Counted from the stretch's first letter, positions 8,418-17,418 are shown. The stretch is DNA of 64,000 nt from Pseudomonas sp. PH1b (GCF_000633395.1 NZ_AYMU01000004.1:490317-554316); one strand, 5' to 3'. A program made the numbers and translations. The notes: generated by a model not told the origin, from the sequence alone.

Positions 8418-9308
8418 ATGCTCTTGCGTCATATCCGTTACTTGCTGGCCGTGGCCGAGCACTGCAACTTCACTCGTGCCGCTGAGGCACTGCACGTATC
8501 GCAACCGACCCTGTCGCAACAGATCAGGCAGTTGGAGGAATCGCTGGGGGCGCCGCTGTTCGACCGTTCCGGGCGCAGCGTGCGCCTTACCGATGCCGGC
8601 CAGGCCTATGTCGCCTATGCCCGTCGTGCCCTGCAGGACCTGGAGGCGGCCAGGCGGGCGATCCACGATGTTCAGGACCTGAGCCGTGGCACTCTGAAAC
8701 TGGCCATGACCCCGACTTTCACCGCCTACCTGACCGGGCCCTTGCTCAGTCGCTTCAATCAGCGTCATCCAGGTATCGACCTGGGCATCGAGGAAATGCC
8801 CCAGGACCGCCTGGAAGCGGCTCTGGCCGAAGACCGGGTGGACCTGGGGATTGCCTTTGCCGGCGGGCACCTGGCGGAGATCGAGCCTCAGCCGCTGTTC
8901 AGCGAGACCCTGAGCCTGATGGTCGGCCCGCAATGCCCCGAGCAGGGCCGCCGCCCCTTGAGTGCCGCAGCGCTGGGCCGCCAGTCCCTGGTGCTGCTCG
9001 GTGCGGATTTCGCCACCCGCCGGCACATCGACCTGTATTGCCGGCAGCAGGGCATCGCGCCACGCATTGCCGTCGAGGCCAACTCGGTCAGTGCAATTGT
9101 CGAGATCGTCCGCCACGGCCCCCTGGCGACCCTCCTGCCCAGTTCCATCGCCAGTACCCAGCCGGGGTTGCGCACCCTGGCCCTGCGCTCACCGCCGGCG
9201 CCGCGCAATGTGGTGCTGCTGGAGCGCAAGGGCGCCTATCGCAGCGCCGCCTGCCAGGCCTTCCGGCAGATGCTGCTGGAGGGCGATCAGGGCGCCGCCA
9301 GCCACTGA
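8418..9308 (+). CDS. cynR: LysR-family cyn operon activator
   Basis: Length 296 aa, standard LysR. The HTH (about residues 3-60) has FTRAAEALHVSQPTLSQQIRQLEESLG, followed by LFDRSGRSVRLTDAG. It is divergent from cynT with a LysR box in between, the same arrangement as E. coli cynR-cynTSX. Its last 22 bases overlap the end of the convergent PheC-like gene. The symbol rests on family membership plus location. Confidence 0.9.
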   Translation: MLLRHIRYLLAVAEHCNFTRAAEALHVSQPTLSQQIRQLEESLGAPLFDRSGRSVRLTDAGQAYVAYARRALQDLEAARRAIHDVQDLSRGTLKLAMTPTFTAYLTGPLLSRFNQRHPGIDLGIEEMPQDRLEAALAEDRVDLGIAFAGGHLAEIEPQPLFSETLSLMVGPQCPEQGRRPLSAAALGRQSLVLLGADFATRRHIDLYCRQQGIAPRIAVEANSVSAIVEIVRHGPLATLLPSSIASTQPGLRTLALRSPPAPRNVVLLERKGAYRSAACQAFRQMLLEGDQGAASH

Positions 9309-10069
9309 TTCACCACCTGCTCGTAGGCACCGGTGGCCTTGCTCAGGTGCAGCCACTGGTCGACGTAGCTCTTCCAGGCCATATCGTCCCGGGGCAGCAG
9401 GAAGGCTTTCTCGCTGTATTGCAAATAGCGCTCGGGGTTGACTGCGCACAGCCCCGGCTTGCGCTTTTGCTGGAAGCGCGCCTCCGAGGCGTCGGTGATC
9501 ATCACGTCGGCCTGCTTGGCCAGCAGTTGATCGAAGATCGTCACGTTGTCGGCGAACAGGGTCAGGCTGGCCTTGGGCAGGCGGGCCCGGGCGAAGACTT
9601 CGTTGGTGCCTCCCGGCGGTTCGATCAGGCGCACCGAGGGCTGGTTGATCTGCTCCAGGGTCTGATAGCGCTGCACATCCTCGCAGCGCACCAGGGGAAT
9701 CTTGCCGTCGATGCCCAGGGGCTGGCTGAAGAAGGCTTTTTTCTGCCGTTCCAGGGACACCGAGATACCGCCCACGGCGATGTCGCACTGCTGGCTCTGG
9801 AAGTCGGCCATCAAGGTCTTCCAGGTGCTGTTGATCCACTGCACCCGCACTCCGAGGCTCTGGGCCAGGGACTCGGCCATGGCGATATCGATGCCTTCGT
9901 AGCGCCCGTCCTCGCGCAGGTAGCTGTAGGGCTTGTAGTCGCCGGTGGTGCAGACCTTCAACTGACCCCGTTCGAGCACCTGGTCCAGGTGCGAGGTCGG
10001 GGTCTGGGCGAAGCTGAGGGCCGGGGCGCTGAGGCCCAGGAGGGTGCAGAACAGGAAACGGGGCAACAT
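9287..10069 (-). CDS. pheC: PheC-type periplasmic cyclohexadienyl (prephenate/arogenate) dehydratase
   Basis: Length 260 aa with a signal peptide (about residues 1-21, ending SFAQ). The fold is that of a type-2 solute-binding protein, and it is easily annotated as an amino-acid ABC binding protein. However, several blocks match remembered P. aeruginosa PheC: TTGDYKPYSY (41-50), PPGGTNEVFARA (151-162), DNVTIF (174-179), TDASEAR (192-198, Glu196 matching the catalytic Glu173 of PheC) and a Cys129/Cys208 pair. It would convert prephenate or arogenate to phenylpyruvate or phenylalanine in the periplasm. No ABC permease or ATPase gene adjoins it, which favours an enzyme over a transport component. 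It converges on cynR. Confidence 0.75.
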   Translation of the reverse strand: MLPRFLFCTLLGLSAPALSFAQTPTSHLDQVLERGQLKVCTTGDYKPYSYLREDGRYEGIDIAMAESLAQSLGVRVQWINSTWKTLMADFQSQQCDIAVGGISVSLERQKKAFFSQPLGIDGKIPLVRCEDVQRYQTLEQINQPSVRLIEPPGGTNEVFARARLPKASLTLFADNVTIFDQLLAKQADVMITDASEARFQQKRKPGLCAVNPERYLQYSEKAFLLPRDDMAWKSYVDQWLHLSKATGAYEQVVNQWLAAP

Positions 10070-10249
10070 GGAATCTTTCCTTTAGTGGCCGGCAAAAGAA
10101 GGGGCCGGAGCATTATTGGTGCCGCCTTGCGACCAGGCAAGGCTATACGGGGCCTGGATCTTCGATCGCCCTTCGAACGGCTTTCGACCTTTTTTTCACG
10201 AACGACTGGTTAACCTGCAATTCTGGATTCCAACACGAGTTCGCCTGTC

Positions 10250-10912
10250 ATGCCGTCCCACCCCCCACCGTCCATCGAACTGGAGTTCGCTCGGCGCTAT
10301 GACCAGGAGCACGCCCGCGTCTGCGGCGAGCCCCGGCCTGCCGGGCTTGGCGCGCGCCTGACGCTCTGGCGCACGGCGCGCCTGGTGCGCCATGCCCTGA
10401 AGGTGGCCGGCGAGCCGGGCCTGATCCTCGACGTGGCCTGCGGTGCCGGACGCTATTGGCCGGTACTGGCGGAGCATGGCAACCGGGTGATCCTGGCGGC
10501 GGACCCGTCCCAGGAGATGCTGCAGCACGCCCAGACCCATCACCCGGCCAGCCTGATGAAGCGGGTCAAGACCTTCCACAGCTCGGCCTTCGACATCGGC
10601 CTGTCGGCCAATGCAGTGGACAGCATCATCTGCATGCAGTTGTTCGCCCATGTGGCCCGTGGTGAAGATCGCCTGGCACTGCTGGGGGAGTTCTACCGGG
10701 TCAGCCGCGACTCGGTGATAGTCGCCACTCGGGTCAAGTCCTTCTTCAAGATCGGCGGGGCTCTGGCGGAAGAGGCCGGCATGTCTGCTCTGGTGAACAA
10801 GGTGCAGTTGGAGGCCGAGTTCAAGCAGGCCGGCTTTGAGGTGCTCGGCCATCAGGATTTCCTGCCCGGTTTCGTGTCTGCGCGGGTGTATGTGCTGAGA
10901 AAGCAGGGCTAG
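10250..10912 (+). CDS. Class I SAM-dependent methyltransferase
   Basis: Length 220 aa. Motif I is LILDVACGAGRYW (about residues 58-70), an acidic residue at the end of strand 2 is in AADPSQEM, and motif IV-like DSIICMQLFAHV follows. These place it in the Methyltransf_11/25 type, which methylates small molecules or proteins. The substrate is unknown. It is a single gene upstream of rnd on the same strand, 122 bp apart. Confidence 0.82.
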   Translation: MPSHPPPSIELEFARRYDQEHARVCGEPRPAGLGARLTLWRTARLVRHALKVAGEPGLILDVACGAGRYWPVLAEHGNRVILAADPSQEMLQHAQTHHPASLMKRVKTFHSSAFDIGLSANAVDSIICMQLFAHVARGEDRLALLGEFYRVSRDSVIVATRVKSFFKIGGALAEEAGMSALVNKVQLEAEFKQAGFEVLGHQDFLPGFVSARVYVLRKQG

Positions 10913-11001
10913 TCCAGGCTCCCGGACTATTCTTGCTCGGCCGCAGAGGGTTTCGCACTGGCTCTTGTCGGGTGAATGCTCGGAAATCCCTGGCGGCGAT
11001 A

Positions 11002-11007
11002 TATACT
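11002..11007 (+). promoter_or_regulatory. Candidate -10 element for rnd
   Basis: TATACT lies 28 bp upstream of the rnd GTG start, in a GC-rich region where such words are rare. No convincing -35 hexamer is found at 16-18 bp spacing, so this is only a candidate. Confidence 0.35.
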
Positions 11008-11034
11008 GCGCGCCATTCTTCAAGGGAGAGCCGT

Positions 11035-12168
11035 GTGGCCATCGATATACATTGGATTCGCGACAACGATAGCCTCGGTCAGCTTTGCGCCGAATGGCAG
11101 CAGCTGCCATTCGTTGCCCTCGACACCGAATTCATGCGGGTCGACACCTTCTATCCCATTGCCGCCCTGCTGCAGATCGGCGATGGACAGCGCGCCTACC
11201 TGATTGACCCTTTGACCATCGACGACTGGCAGCCCCTGGCCGCCCTGCTGGAGAACCCGGCGGTGGTCAAGGTGGTGCATGCCTGCAGCGAGGACCTCGA
11301 AGTCCTGTTGCGCCTGACCGGCAGCCTGCCGGCACCGTTGTTCGACACGCAACTGGCGGCGGCCTACCTGAACCTGGGCTTCTCCATGGGGTATTCGCGC
11401 CTGGTACAGGAAGTCCTGGGCATCGATTTGCCCAAGGGCGAGACCCGCTCCGACTGGCTGCAGCGCCCGCTGTCGGAGACCCAGGTCAGCTACGCCGCCG
11501 AAGACGCCGTGCACCTGGCCCAGGTGTTCACCGAACTGCGGCCGAAGCTGTCCGAGGACAAGTACCGCTGGGTGCTGGAAGACGGCGCCGAGCTGGTGGC
11601 CAACCTGCGCCGTGAAGTGGACCCGTACGAGCTCTACCGCGAGGCCAAGCTGGCCTGGAAACTGTCCCGGGCCCAGTTGGTGGTGCTGCGTGAACTCTGC
11701 GCCTGGCGCGAGCGTGAAGCCCGAGCCCGCAACCTGCCGCGCAACCGTATCGTGCGCGAGCATGCGCTCTGGCCCCTGGCCAAGACCCAGCCGGATAACC
11801 TCTCGGCCCTGGCCAAGATCGAGGACATGCACCCGCGTACCGTGCGCCAGGACGGCGAGTTCCTGCTCGACCTGATCAAGCGCGCCGCCAGCGTTGGCCC
11901 TGATCAATGGCCGCCAGCAGTGCCCGAGCCCTTGCCGATCGAAGCCTCGGCCTTGCTCAAGCGCCTCAAGGCGGTGGGCCAGGCTGAAGCCGAACGGCTG
12001 CAGATCGCCCCGGAAGTGATGCTGCGCAAGAAGACCCTGGAAAGCCTGCTCAAGAGCGGCTACCCCAACGGGCCCTACCAATTGCCTGATTCGCTGCGTG
12101 GCTGGCGCCGCGAATTGATGGGCCAGGCGCTGTTGGACAGCCTGGCCACCGCTGGAGAACAGCCTTGA
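11035..12168 (+). CDS. rnd: Ribonuclease D
   Basis: Length 377 aa from GTG 11035, which has an AGGGAGAG site; upstream in-frame codons are not supported. The DEDDy exonuclease residues are visible: Asp30 and Glu32 in ALDTEF, Asp87 in CSEDLEVL, Tyr153 and Asp157 in YAAEDAV. An HRDC domain follows (about residues 205-290). RNase D trims 3' ends of tRNA precursors and other small RNAs in the cytoplasm. Its stop overlaps the TTG start of ycgL by four bases, so the two genes are translationally coupled. Confidence 0.97.
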   Translation: MAIDIHWIRDNDSLGQLCAEWQQLPFVALDTEFMRVDTFYPIAALLQIGDGQRAYLIDPLTIDDWQPLAALLENPAVVKVVHACSEDLEVLLRLTGSLPAPLFDTQLAAAYLNLGFSMGYSRLVQEVLGIDLPKGETRSDWLQRPLSETQVSYAAEDAVHLAQVFTELRPKLSEDKYRWVLEDGAELVANLRREVDPYELYREAKLAWKLSRAQLVVLRELCAWREREARARNLPRNRIVREHALWPLAKTQPDNLSALAKIEDMHPRTVRQDGEFLLDLIKRAASVGPDQWPPAVPEPLPIEASALLKRLKAVGQAEAERLQIAPEVMLRKKTLESLLKSGYPNGPYQLPDSLRGWRRELMGQALLDSLATAGEQP

Positions 12169-12458
12169 AACGTATCTGCTCCATCTACAAAAGCCCGCGC
12201 AAGAACGAGATGTACCTCTACGTGCTGAAAAGCGAGGCCCTGGAACGCGTGCCGGAAAACCTGCTGCAGGCCTTCGGCAAGCCGCAACACGCTTTCGACC
12301 TGGTGTTGTCTCCCGAGCGCAAGCTGTCTCGCGAGGACATCCACCAGGTGCTGGAGAATCTCGACAAGCAGGGCTATCACCTGCAGATGCCACCGGCGGA
12401 AGACGAGTACATCGAGCACCTGCCTGAAGAGCTGCTGCGTCGCAATGATCCGGTCTGA
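12165..12458 (+). CDS. ycgL: YcgL-domain protein (UPF0745)
   Basis: Length 97 aa. The protein begins [19 protein letters not shown] and is a single YcgL domain, a small alpha/beta fold of unknown function. It uses a TTG start inside the rnd stop (TTGA overlap at 12165-12168). The rnd-ycgL pair is conserved in gammaproteobacteria, which suggests an RNA-related role, but this is inference. Confidence 0.93.
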   Translation: MKRICSIYKSPRKNEMYLYVLKSEALERVPENLLQAFGKPQHAFDLVLSPERKLSREDIHQVLENLDKQGYHLQMPPAEDEYIEHLPEELLRRNDPV

Positions 12459-12464
12459 CCTGTA

Positions 12465-12484
12465 GACGCTCGGTCCCGAGCGTC
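12465..12484 (+). terminator. Hairpin after ycgL
   Basis: A perfect 8-bp stem GACGCTCG/CGAGCGTC with loop GTCC begins seven bases after the ycgL stop. There is no T-run, so it may end or stabilise the rnd-ycgL mRNA without being a classical intrinsic terminator. Confidence 0.45.
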
Positions 12485-12576
12485 GCGCAAGTGCAATTGA
12501 CTAACCTGGCAGCCACCTTGATCGATGGAGCGAAACTCCGTCGGTGGTTGCCTGCACCGTTTTTAAGGTTTGAACC

Positions 12577-13509
12577 ATGCGCGTTCTGATTGCCGAACAC
12601 GATCACGCTGTCTACACCCGCCTGTTGCGTCAGGCGGTCCCGGAGCTGGAAGTGCTGAGCAGCGGCGACTCTGCCGAGTTGGCGCGGCTGGCGGCCGACT
12701 GCCCGGTCTGGCTGGGGCAGCCGGACCTGCTGGCGACCCTGCTGCGCCAGGGCCACCAGCCCCAGTGGCTGCAGTCCACCTGGGCCGGCATTACCCCGTT
12801 GCTGGCCGACGGCCTGCCTCGGCATTACCGCCTGACCCGGGCGGTGGGCATCTTCGGCCAGGTGATGGCCGAGTATGTGCTGACCTACATCCTCGGCCAC
12901 GAACGCGAAGTGCTGCCGCGGCTGGTCAGCGAGGTCGAGCGCAAGTGGGACAACCGCCTGGGCCAGAGCCTGGTGGGGCGCAAGGTGCTGATCGTCGGTA
13001 CCGGGGACATCGGCCAGAGCGTGGCGCAGTTCCTGCTGCCGTTCGGGGTGAAGTTGTACGGCATCGCCAGCCAGGCCCGGGAACAGGCGCCGTTCATCGA
13101 AGTGGCCGGCCTGGAAGAGCTGGGACGCCTGGTGGGGGAGGTGGATTATGTGGTCAACCTGCTGCCCAACACGCCGAGCACCCACGACCTGTATGACGCG
13201 GCGCTGTTCAAGCAGTTCAAGCCCACCGGGCTGTTCATCAATGTCGGGCGGGGCGTTGCAGTGGTCGATGCGGACCTGGTGCAGGCGCTCAAGGACGGCC
13301 ACCTGGCGGGTGCGGTGATCGATGTCTGCCGCCAGGAACCGTTGCCGCAGCGGCACCCGTTCTGGACTGCCTGGGGCCTGCTGTTGACCGGCCATAGCTC
13401 GGCACCGACTTCGCCGGAACTGATGGTGCAGTTGTTCGTCGATAACCTGCGGGCCTATGAGGCCCGGCAGGCGTTGCGCGGTGAAGTGGATTTCGCCCGC
13501 GGCTATTGA
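12577..13509 (+). CDS. D-2-hydroxyacid dehydrogenase (glyoxylate/hydroxypyruvate reductase A type)
   Basis: Length 310 aa. The NAD(P)-binding motif GTGDIG lies near residue 140 (VLIVGTGDIGQSVAQFL). The catalytic region shows NVGRGVAVVDADLV (Arg), DVCRQEPLP (Glu) and LTGHSSAP (His). The overall shape resembles GhrA, which reduces glyoxylate and hydroxypyruvate in the cytoplasm. The first 90 residues are the less conserved substrate domain. It is a single gene followed by a REP pair and a convergent nitroreductase gene. Confidence 0.87.
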   Translation: MRVLIAEHDHAVYTRLLRQAVPELEVLSSGDSAELARLAADCPVWLGQPDLLATLLRQGHQPQWLQSTWAGITPLLADGLPRHYRLTRAVGIFGQVMAEYVLTYILGHEREVLPRLVSEVERKWDNRLGQSLVGRKVLIVGTGDIGQSVAQFLLPFGVKLYGIASQAREQAPFIEVAGLEELGRLVGEVDYVVNLLPNTPSTHDLYDAALFKQFKPTGLFINVGRGVAVVDADLVQALKDGHLAGAVIDVCRQEPLPQRHPFWTAWGLLLTGHSSAPTSPELMVQLFVDNLRAYEARQALRGEVDFARGY

Positions 13510-13522
13510 GAGGGGCCTGGCC

Positions 13523-13586
13523 GTAGGAGCGAGCTTGCTCGCGAAGCCCGGCAAGCGTGGCTGTCGCGAACACGCTTGCTCCTATA
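13523..13586. repeat. REP pair (inverted) between convergent genes
   Basis: GTAGGAGCGAGCTTGCTCGCGAAG at the left and a shorter, imperfect inverted copy CGAACACGCTTGCTCCTAT at the right form a BIME-like unit between the dehydrogenase and nitroreductase genes. The REP core differs (GAGCGAGCTTGCTCGC) from the more frequent GAGCCGGCTTGCCGGC type of this window. Confidence 0.85.
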
Positions 13587-13601
13587 CAACCGATTGGCCT
13601 G

Positions 13602-14195
13602 TTACAGGCTGAAATCGCCTTCGGCCGCGGTTTCGCTCAGGGGGCGGCGCGGGCTCGGTTCTTCGCGGGCCTGCAGGTAGTCGGCCAGGGTCGACTTGTC
13701 GCCCAGCTTGCCCACGGCCACGGCCGCGTGCAGGGCGTAGCCTTCGGGAATCTTCAGCTCCTTGCGGGTCAGTTCCTGGTCGAAACCGGCCATGCCGTGG
13801 GTGTGCCAGCCACTGAGGCTGGCCTGCAGCGCCAGGTGGCCCCAGGCCGAACCGGTGTCGAAGGTGTGCCACAGGGCCGGGGTTTCTTCAGTGGCGCCGG
13901 GGACGGTGAAGGTGGTTTTCGAGATCACGATCACCAGGGCCGAGGCGTGCTGCGCCCAGCCACGGTTGAATTCGTTGAGCAGGCCAAGGAAGCGTTCCCA
14001 GTTTGGCGTGTCGCGCCGTGCATAGAGGAAGCGCCAAGGTTGCGAGTTGTAGGCCGAAGGCGCCCAGCGTGCGGCCTCGAAGAAGCTCAGCAGGGTTTCT
14101 TCCGGGATGTTTTCGCCGGTGAAGGCTCGTGGCGACCAGCGCTGGGTGAACTGCGGGTGGATGGCGTAGTCGGCAACGCGAGTGTTGGCGCTCAT
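13602..14195 (-). CDS. Nitroreductase-family FMN oxidoreductase
   Basis: Length 197 aa from ATG 14195, with an AGGAGA site. FMN-binding patterns of the family are visible: RWSPRAF near residue 19, the WAPSAYNSQPWRF block (44-56), and GWHTHGMAGFD near residue 130. Nitroreductase-like enzymes reduce nitro groups, quinones or other acceptors with NAD(P)H as dimers in the cytoplasm. The substrate is unknown. It has its own promoter region and a REP pair downstream. Confidence 0.9.
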   Translation of the reverse strand: MSANTRVADYAIHPQFTQRWSPRAFTGENIPEETLLSFFEAARWAPSAYNSQPWRFLYARRDTPNWERFLGLLNEFNRGWAQHASALVIVISKTTFTVPGATEETPALWHTFDTGSAWGHLALQASLSGWHTHGMAGFDQELTRKELKIPEGYALHAAVAVGKLGDKSTLADYLQAREEPSPRRPLSETAAEGDFSL

Positions 14196-14469
14196 GGAAA
14201 ATCTCCTGGCAACATTTGAGAGTGATGGAATAAACCGGCAGGCGCAGTTGAGCTGAGCGAAGGGGTATTCCTGACCCCGCGCGATCTACCGGGTGCAACG
14301 CGGTCGAGCGTTAATGGCACACGGACGTGGGTCGGTCCGAGGGGCAAAGCTACTGTGCCCATTGCCCGCTGACAAGCCCCTGACTACCGACAGTCGTAAG
14401 CGCTTGGCCCGCCGGGTCTTCGGCACTAGACTGGCGGCCTTTTCACCCTCGGATACTGATGCTTGAGCC

Positions 14470-14919
14470 ATGGCCGCCAAAGTCGAACCTTTCTGGATAC
14501 GCAAAACCCTCGAACAACTCGATTCGCAGGAATGGGAGTCGTTGTGCGATGGCTGCGGTCTGTGCTGCCTGCAAAAGCTTGAGGACGAAGACGACAACAG
14601 CGTCTATTACACGCGTATCGCCTGCAAGCTGCTGGACCTGAAGACCTGCCAGTGCAGTGACTACGCGAATCGCCGTGAGTCGGTGCCCGACTGCATCCAG
14701 CTGACCCCGGGCAAGGCCGACGAATTCAAGTGGCTGCCGCCCACCTGCGGCTACCGCCTGGTGAGCGAGGGCAAGGACCTGCCACTCTGGCACCACCTGG
14801 TGTGCGGCGATCGCGATGCGGTGCATCACGAGCGTATTTCCCAGTCCGGGCGCATGCTCGCCGAAGGCAGCGTGGCGGAAGAGGATTGGGAGGATCATCT
14901 TATTTTCCGCGCCGGCTGA
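14470..14919 (+). CDS. ycgN: YcgN-family cysteine-cluster protein (UPF0260)
   Basis: Length 149 aa. The Cys cluster CDGCGLCC (Cys26, 29, 32, 33) and further cysteines at ACKLL, TCQCSD and PTCGY fit the zinc/iron-chelating YkgJ/YcgN family, whose function is unknown. In enterobacteria ycgN sits near ycgL and ycgM. Here it lies 2 kb from ycgL and 45 bp before a secreted-protein gene, so it may be co-transcribed with that gene. Confidence 0.92.
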   Translation: MAAKVEPFWIRKTLEQLDSQEWESLCDGCGLCCLQKLEDEDDNSVYYTRIACKLLDLKTCQCSDYANRRESVPDCIQLTPGKADEFKWLPPTCGYRLVSEGKDLPLWHHLVCGDRDAVHHERISQSGRMLAEGSVAEEDWEDHLIFRAG

Positions 14920-14964
14920 GGATGGGCCGCGTCAGCTTGAGGATTTCAACAGCAAGGAGTGGGT

Positions 14965-16197
14965 ATGAGGGTGGGGGCGAAGCTGTCGCTGGCCGTATTG
15001 GCCCTGGTGCTGAGCGCATCGGCTTGGGCGAAGAAGGTCGATCTGGATTATCACGTGCGCTTCCTGCCCCAGAGCGATCAGGCCGAAGTGCGCCTGACCC
15101 TGGCCGAGGGTTCGGCCCTGCGCAGCCTGGATTTCGACCTGGGCAAGGGCGGCGACTACAGCGACTTCAAGGCTGATGGCCAATGGCAGGCAGCGGCTGT
15201 CGAGGCCGGTGGCCAGCGCGGGATCTGGCGTCCCGCCAGCGGCAAGGCCAGCCTGAGTTACCGCGTGCGCCTGAGCCACAGCATCAAGCAGGGCAGCTAC
15301 GACAGTCGCAGCACCGCCCACTGGGCTTTGCTGCGGGGCGAAGCGCTGGTGCCCCCGGCCCGCCTGGACCAGCAGGACGGTATTGAACTGGTGTCGCGCC
15401 TGGACTTTGAGCTGCCCGCCGGCTGGAAAAGCATCGAGACCGCCTGGCCACGTATCGGCAAAAATCGCTTTCGCATCGACAACCCCTCGCGGCTGTTCGA
15501 TCGCCCCGCTGGCTGGATGCTCGCCGGCAACCTGGGCAGCCGTCGCACGCGCCTGGGGCAAACCGAGGTCAGCGTGGTCTCGCCCCTGGGCCAGGGCATG
15601 CGGCGCATGGATATCCTGACCCTGCTGACCTTTGTCTGGCCCCAGGTGCAGGCGGTGTTTCCCCGTCAGCCGGGCAAGCTGCTGATTGTCGGTGCTGCCG
15701 ACCCCATGTGGCGCGGTAGCCTGGCGGGGCGGGATTCGCTGTTCCTGCACAGCCGTTTGCCCCTGGTCAGCGAGAGTGGCAGCAGCCCACTGCTGCGGGA
15801 GCTGGTGCAGTCATTGGCGCGGATCAACGACAGCCAGCGCAGCGACTGGATCAGCGAAGGCCTGGCGGAGTACTACGGCATCGAACTGTTGCGCCGAGCC
15901 GGGGGCATCAGCGACGAGCGCTACGAGGTGCTGCACAAGCGCCTGGTCCGGGACAGCCACCAGGTCAGCAGCCTGCGAGGCGAGCAGGTGGACAGCGCGG
16001 TGGTCGCCAGGGCGGTGCTGCTGTTGCAGGAGCTGGATCGGGAAATTCGCCTGAAGACCCGCAACAAGCGTTCACTGGATGATGTGTTGCAAGCGGTGAT
16101 GCGCCTGGAAAGCGTCAGCACCGCCGAGTTCGTGCAACTGAGTGAAAGCGTGCTGGGCGAGTCGTCCAGGGTCCTGGACAGTTCCTTGCTGCACTGA
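14965..16197 (+). CDS. Secreted gluzincin-like protein lacking the HExxH zinc site (pseudo-peptidase)
   Basis: Length 410 aa from ATG 14965, six bases after AAGGAG. A signal peptide is clear (MRVGAKLSLAVLALVLSASAWA). The C-terminal half looks like an M1/M61-type peptidase: a helix LLRELVQSLARIN (276-288) sits where the HExxH helix would be, followed by DWISEGLAEYYG (294-305), which matches the helix carrying the third zinc ligand. The two histidines are replaced (Arg278 and Gln282 around Glu279), so zinc binding and catalysis by the standard mechanism are unlikely. An N-terminal beta-rich region (about 25-200) resembles the M61 N-domain. A binding or chaperone role in the periplasm is inference. 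Confidence 0.7.
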   Translation: MRVGAKLSLAVLALVLSASAWAKKVDLDYHVRFLPQSDQAEVRLTLAEGSALRSLDFDLGKGGDYSDFKADGQWQAAAVEAGGQRGIWRPASGKASLSYRVRLSHSIKQGSYDSRSTAHWALLRGEALVPPARLDQQDGIELVSRLDFELPAGWKSIETAWPRIGKNRFRIDNPSRLFDRPAGWMLAGNLGSRRTRLGQTEVSVVSPLGQGMRRMDILTLLTFVWPQVQAVFPRQPGKLLIVGAADPMWRGSLAGRDSLFLHSRLPLVSESGSSPLLRELVQSLARINDSQRSDWISEGLAEYYGIELLRRAGGISDERYEVLHKRLVRDSHQVSSLRGEQVDSAVVARAVLLLQELDREIRLKTRNKRSLDDVLQAVMRLESVSTAEFVQLSESVLGESSRVLDSSLLH

Positions 16198-16233
16198 TTC
16201 GCCGGCACCGCTGAAAGCGTCCCGACGCCGGCC

Positions 16234-16611
16234 TCAGCCTTGGCTCTTGGGCGCCTTGGCCGGATCCACGCTGACGGTTTTGGCGCTGTGTTCTGCAGCC
16301 TCGGCGCTGGCCTTCAGGTTGCGCAGTTCATCACCGGCCCGTTCGATCTTTGTTCGTACCCGGTGCATGTCCTGGCGACCTTTCTCCAGCAGGCTTTTCG
16401 CCGAGCTGTGGCCGGTGATGCCGCGGGCCAGGGCCACGCCACCGATGGCCACCTGGATCAGGCCGAACAGGCCGCCGCGGCGCAGGCCCTTGCCGACCAT
16501 CACCACGCCACCGGCCAGGGAGCCGACGCGCTCCCAGCCCTGGACGTTCTGAGGCACCGGGGCCTGGAGCGGGGTGGGCTCGATGGGTTGCAGTTGTTTG
16601 CGCTCGCTCAT
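16234..16611 (-). CDS. DUF2892/YgaP-like small membrane protein
   Basis: Length 125 aa from ATG 16611, with GGAGAACG upstream; longer upstream reading is not supported. Residues about 28-75 (NVQGWERVGSLAGG ... GLRRGGLFGLIQVAIGGVALARGITGH) match the DUF2892 pattern, two transmembrane segments separated by GLRRGG. A charged C-terminal tail with a likely coiled helix follows. DUF2892 proteins are inner-membrane proteins of unknown role. The gene faces the preceding secreted-protein gene and ends 37 bp from it. Confidence 0.75.
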   Translation of the reverse strand: MSERKQLQPIEPTPLQAPVPQNVQGWERVGSLAGGVVMVGKGLRRGGLFGLIQVAIGGVALARGITGHSSAKSLLEKGRQDMHRVRTKIERAGDELRNLKASAEAAEHSAKTVSVDPAKAPKSQG

Positions 16612-16696
16612 GATCGTTCTCCAAGGGCAGTGGGGGATATAAAGCTGACTGCGCGAAGCCCCCGCTTGTTCCCGGCAAAGGCGCCTGGCGCTGTAT

Positions 16697-17164
16697 TCAG
16701 TACTTGGGCCCGGAACGGGTGTTGTTGCCCTTGGCCAGGCGGTCGTAGAGCACCACGTTGACTGTGGCCGCAAGGTTCATGCAACCGGTGGTGGGGATGT
16801 AGACCACGTCTTCGCACCAATCGCGGATCTCCTTGTCGAGGGAGCCGTCTTCCGGGCCGAAGATGTACAGGGCGCGATCCGGGTGGGTGTATTCCGGCAG
16901 CGGGCGGGCGCCCTCCACCAGTTCCACGGCCACCGGGATGCAGCCCAGGGGCAGGATCTTCTTCAGGTCGTCGATGCCGATCAGCGGGATGTCCTGATGG
17001 ACCTTCTTGGTGTCGGTAACGAAATCCCGGGCCCGCTCGTAGCGCTTGCCGGTGTAGAACACCGAGGCGACGCCATAGCAGCCGGCGGCGCGCATCACCG
17101 AACCGACGTTCTCCGGTGACTTGGGGTTATACAAACCGATGCAGCTGTACCTTTTGTTTGCCAC
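16697..17164 (-). CDS. TrmH/SpoU-family RNA methyltransferase
   Basis: Length 155 aa from GTG 17164, with a weak AAGG site. It is a minimal SPOUT fold: motif 1 NPKSPENVGSVMRAAG, motif 2 LYIFGPEDGSL, and motif 3 IPTTGCMNLAATVNVVLYDRL forming the trefoil knot. Members 2'-O-methylate tRNA or rRNA. The Cys-Met in motif 3 distinguishes it from TrmL and TrmJ, so the target is not assigned. It is a single gene. Confidence 0.88.
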   Translation of the reverse strand: MANKRYSCIGLYNPKSPENVGSVMRAAGCYGVASVFYTGKRYERARDFVTDTKKVHQDIPLIGIDDLKKILPLGCIPVAVELVEGARPLPEYTHPDRALYIFGPEDGSLDKEIRDWCEDVVYIPTTGCMNLAATVNVVLYDRLAKGNNTRSGPKY

Positions 17165-17228
17165 GAGCGAGGAGCCTTGGAGAAAAAAGCGCGATTATAC
17201 GGGGATTGCCCAGGGGCCGGGGGCTTGT

Positions 17229-17345
17229 TGTGGCGAGGGAGCGCGCTTGCGCCGGGGCGCGTATCGGCCCTAGGCACTGGCGCCAGGGGTTTTCAGTCAC
17301 TGCGCAGTGCTGTGCACTCCAGCGCGAGCCAGCTCCCTCGCCACA
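17229..17345. repeat. REP-like inverted pair (TGTGGCGAGGGAGC type)
   Basis: TGTGGCGAGGGAGC at 17229-17242 is repeated as its exact reverse complement at 17332-17345. The pair brackets about 90 bp with short palindromes (for example CACTGCGCAGTG). This belongs to the GGCGAGGGAGC repeat family common in fluorescent pseudomonads and differs from the TAGGAGCCGGC arrays elsewhere in the window. Confidence 0.8.
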
Positions 17346-17418
17346 GGGCGCGGCATGCAGAGAGCTTCACACCGGGAGCTTAAGCCCAAGGCCGGGCAGG
17401 GCGCCCGGCCGCAGGCAA

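Noticed and set aside
11020..13554. An 844-codon minus-strand frame opposite rnd, ycgL and the dehydrogenase gene
   Set aside because: Low-complexity Gln/His/Arg-rich translation typical of antisense shadow; the plus-strand genes have clear motifs.
17229..17345. Insertion-sequence ends
   Set aside because: The 14-bp inverted repeats bracket only 90 bp of non-coding sequence and match a REP family; no transposase or target duplication.
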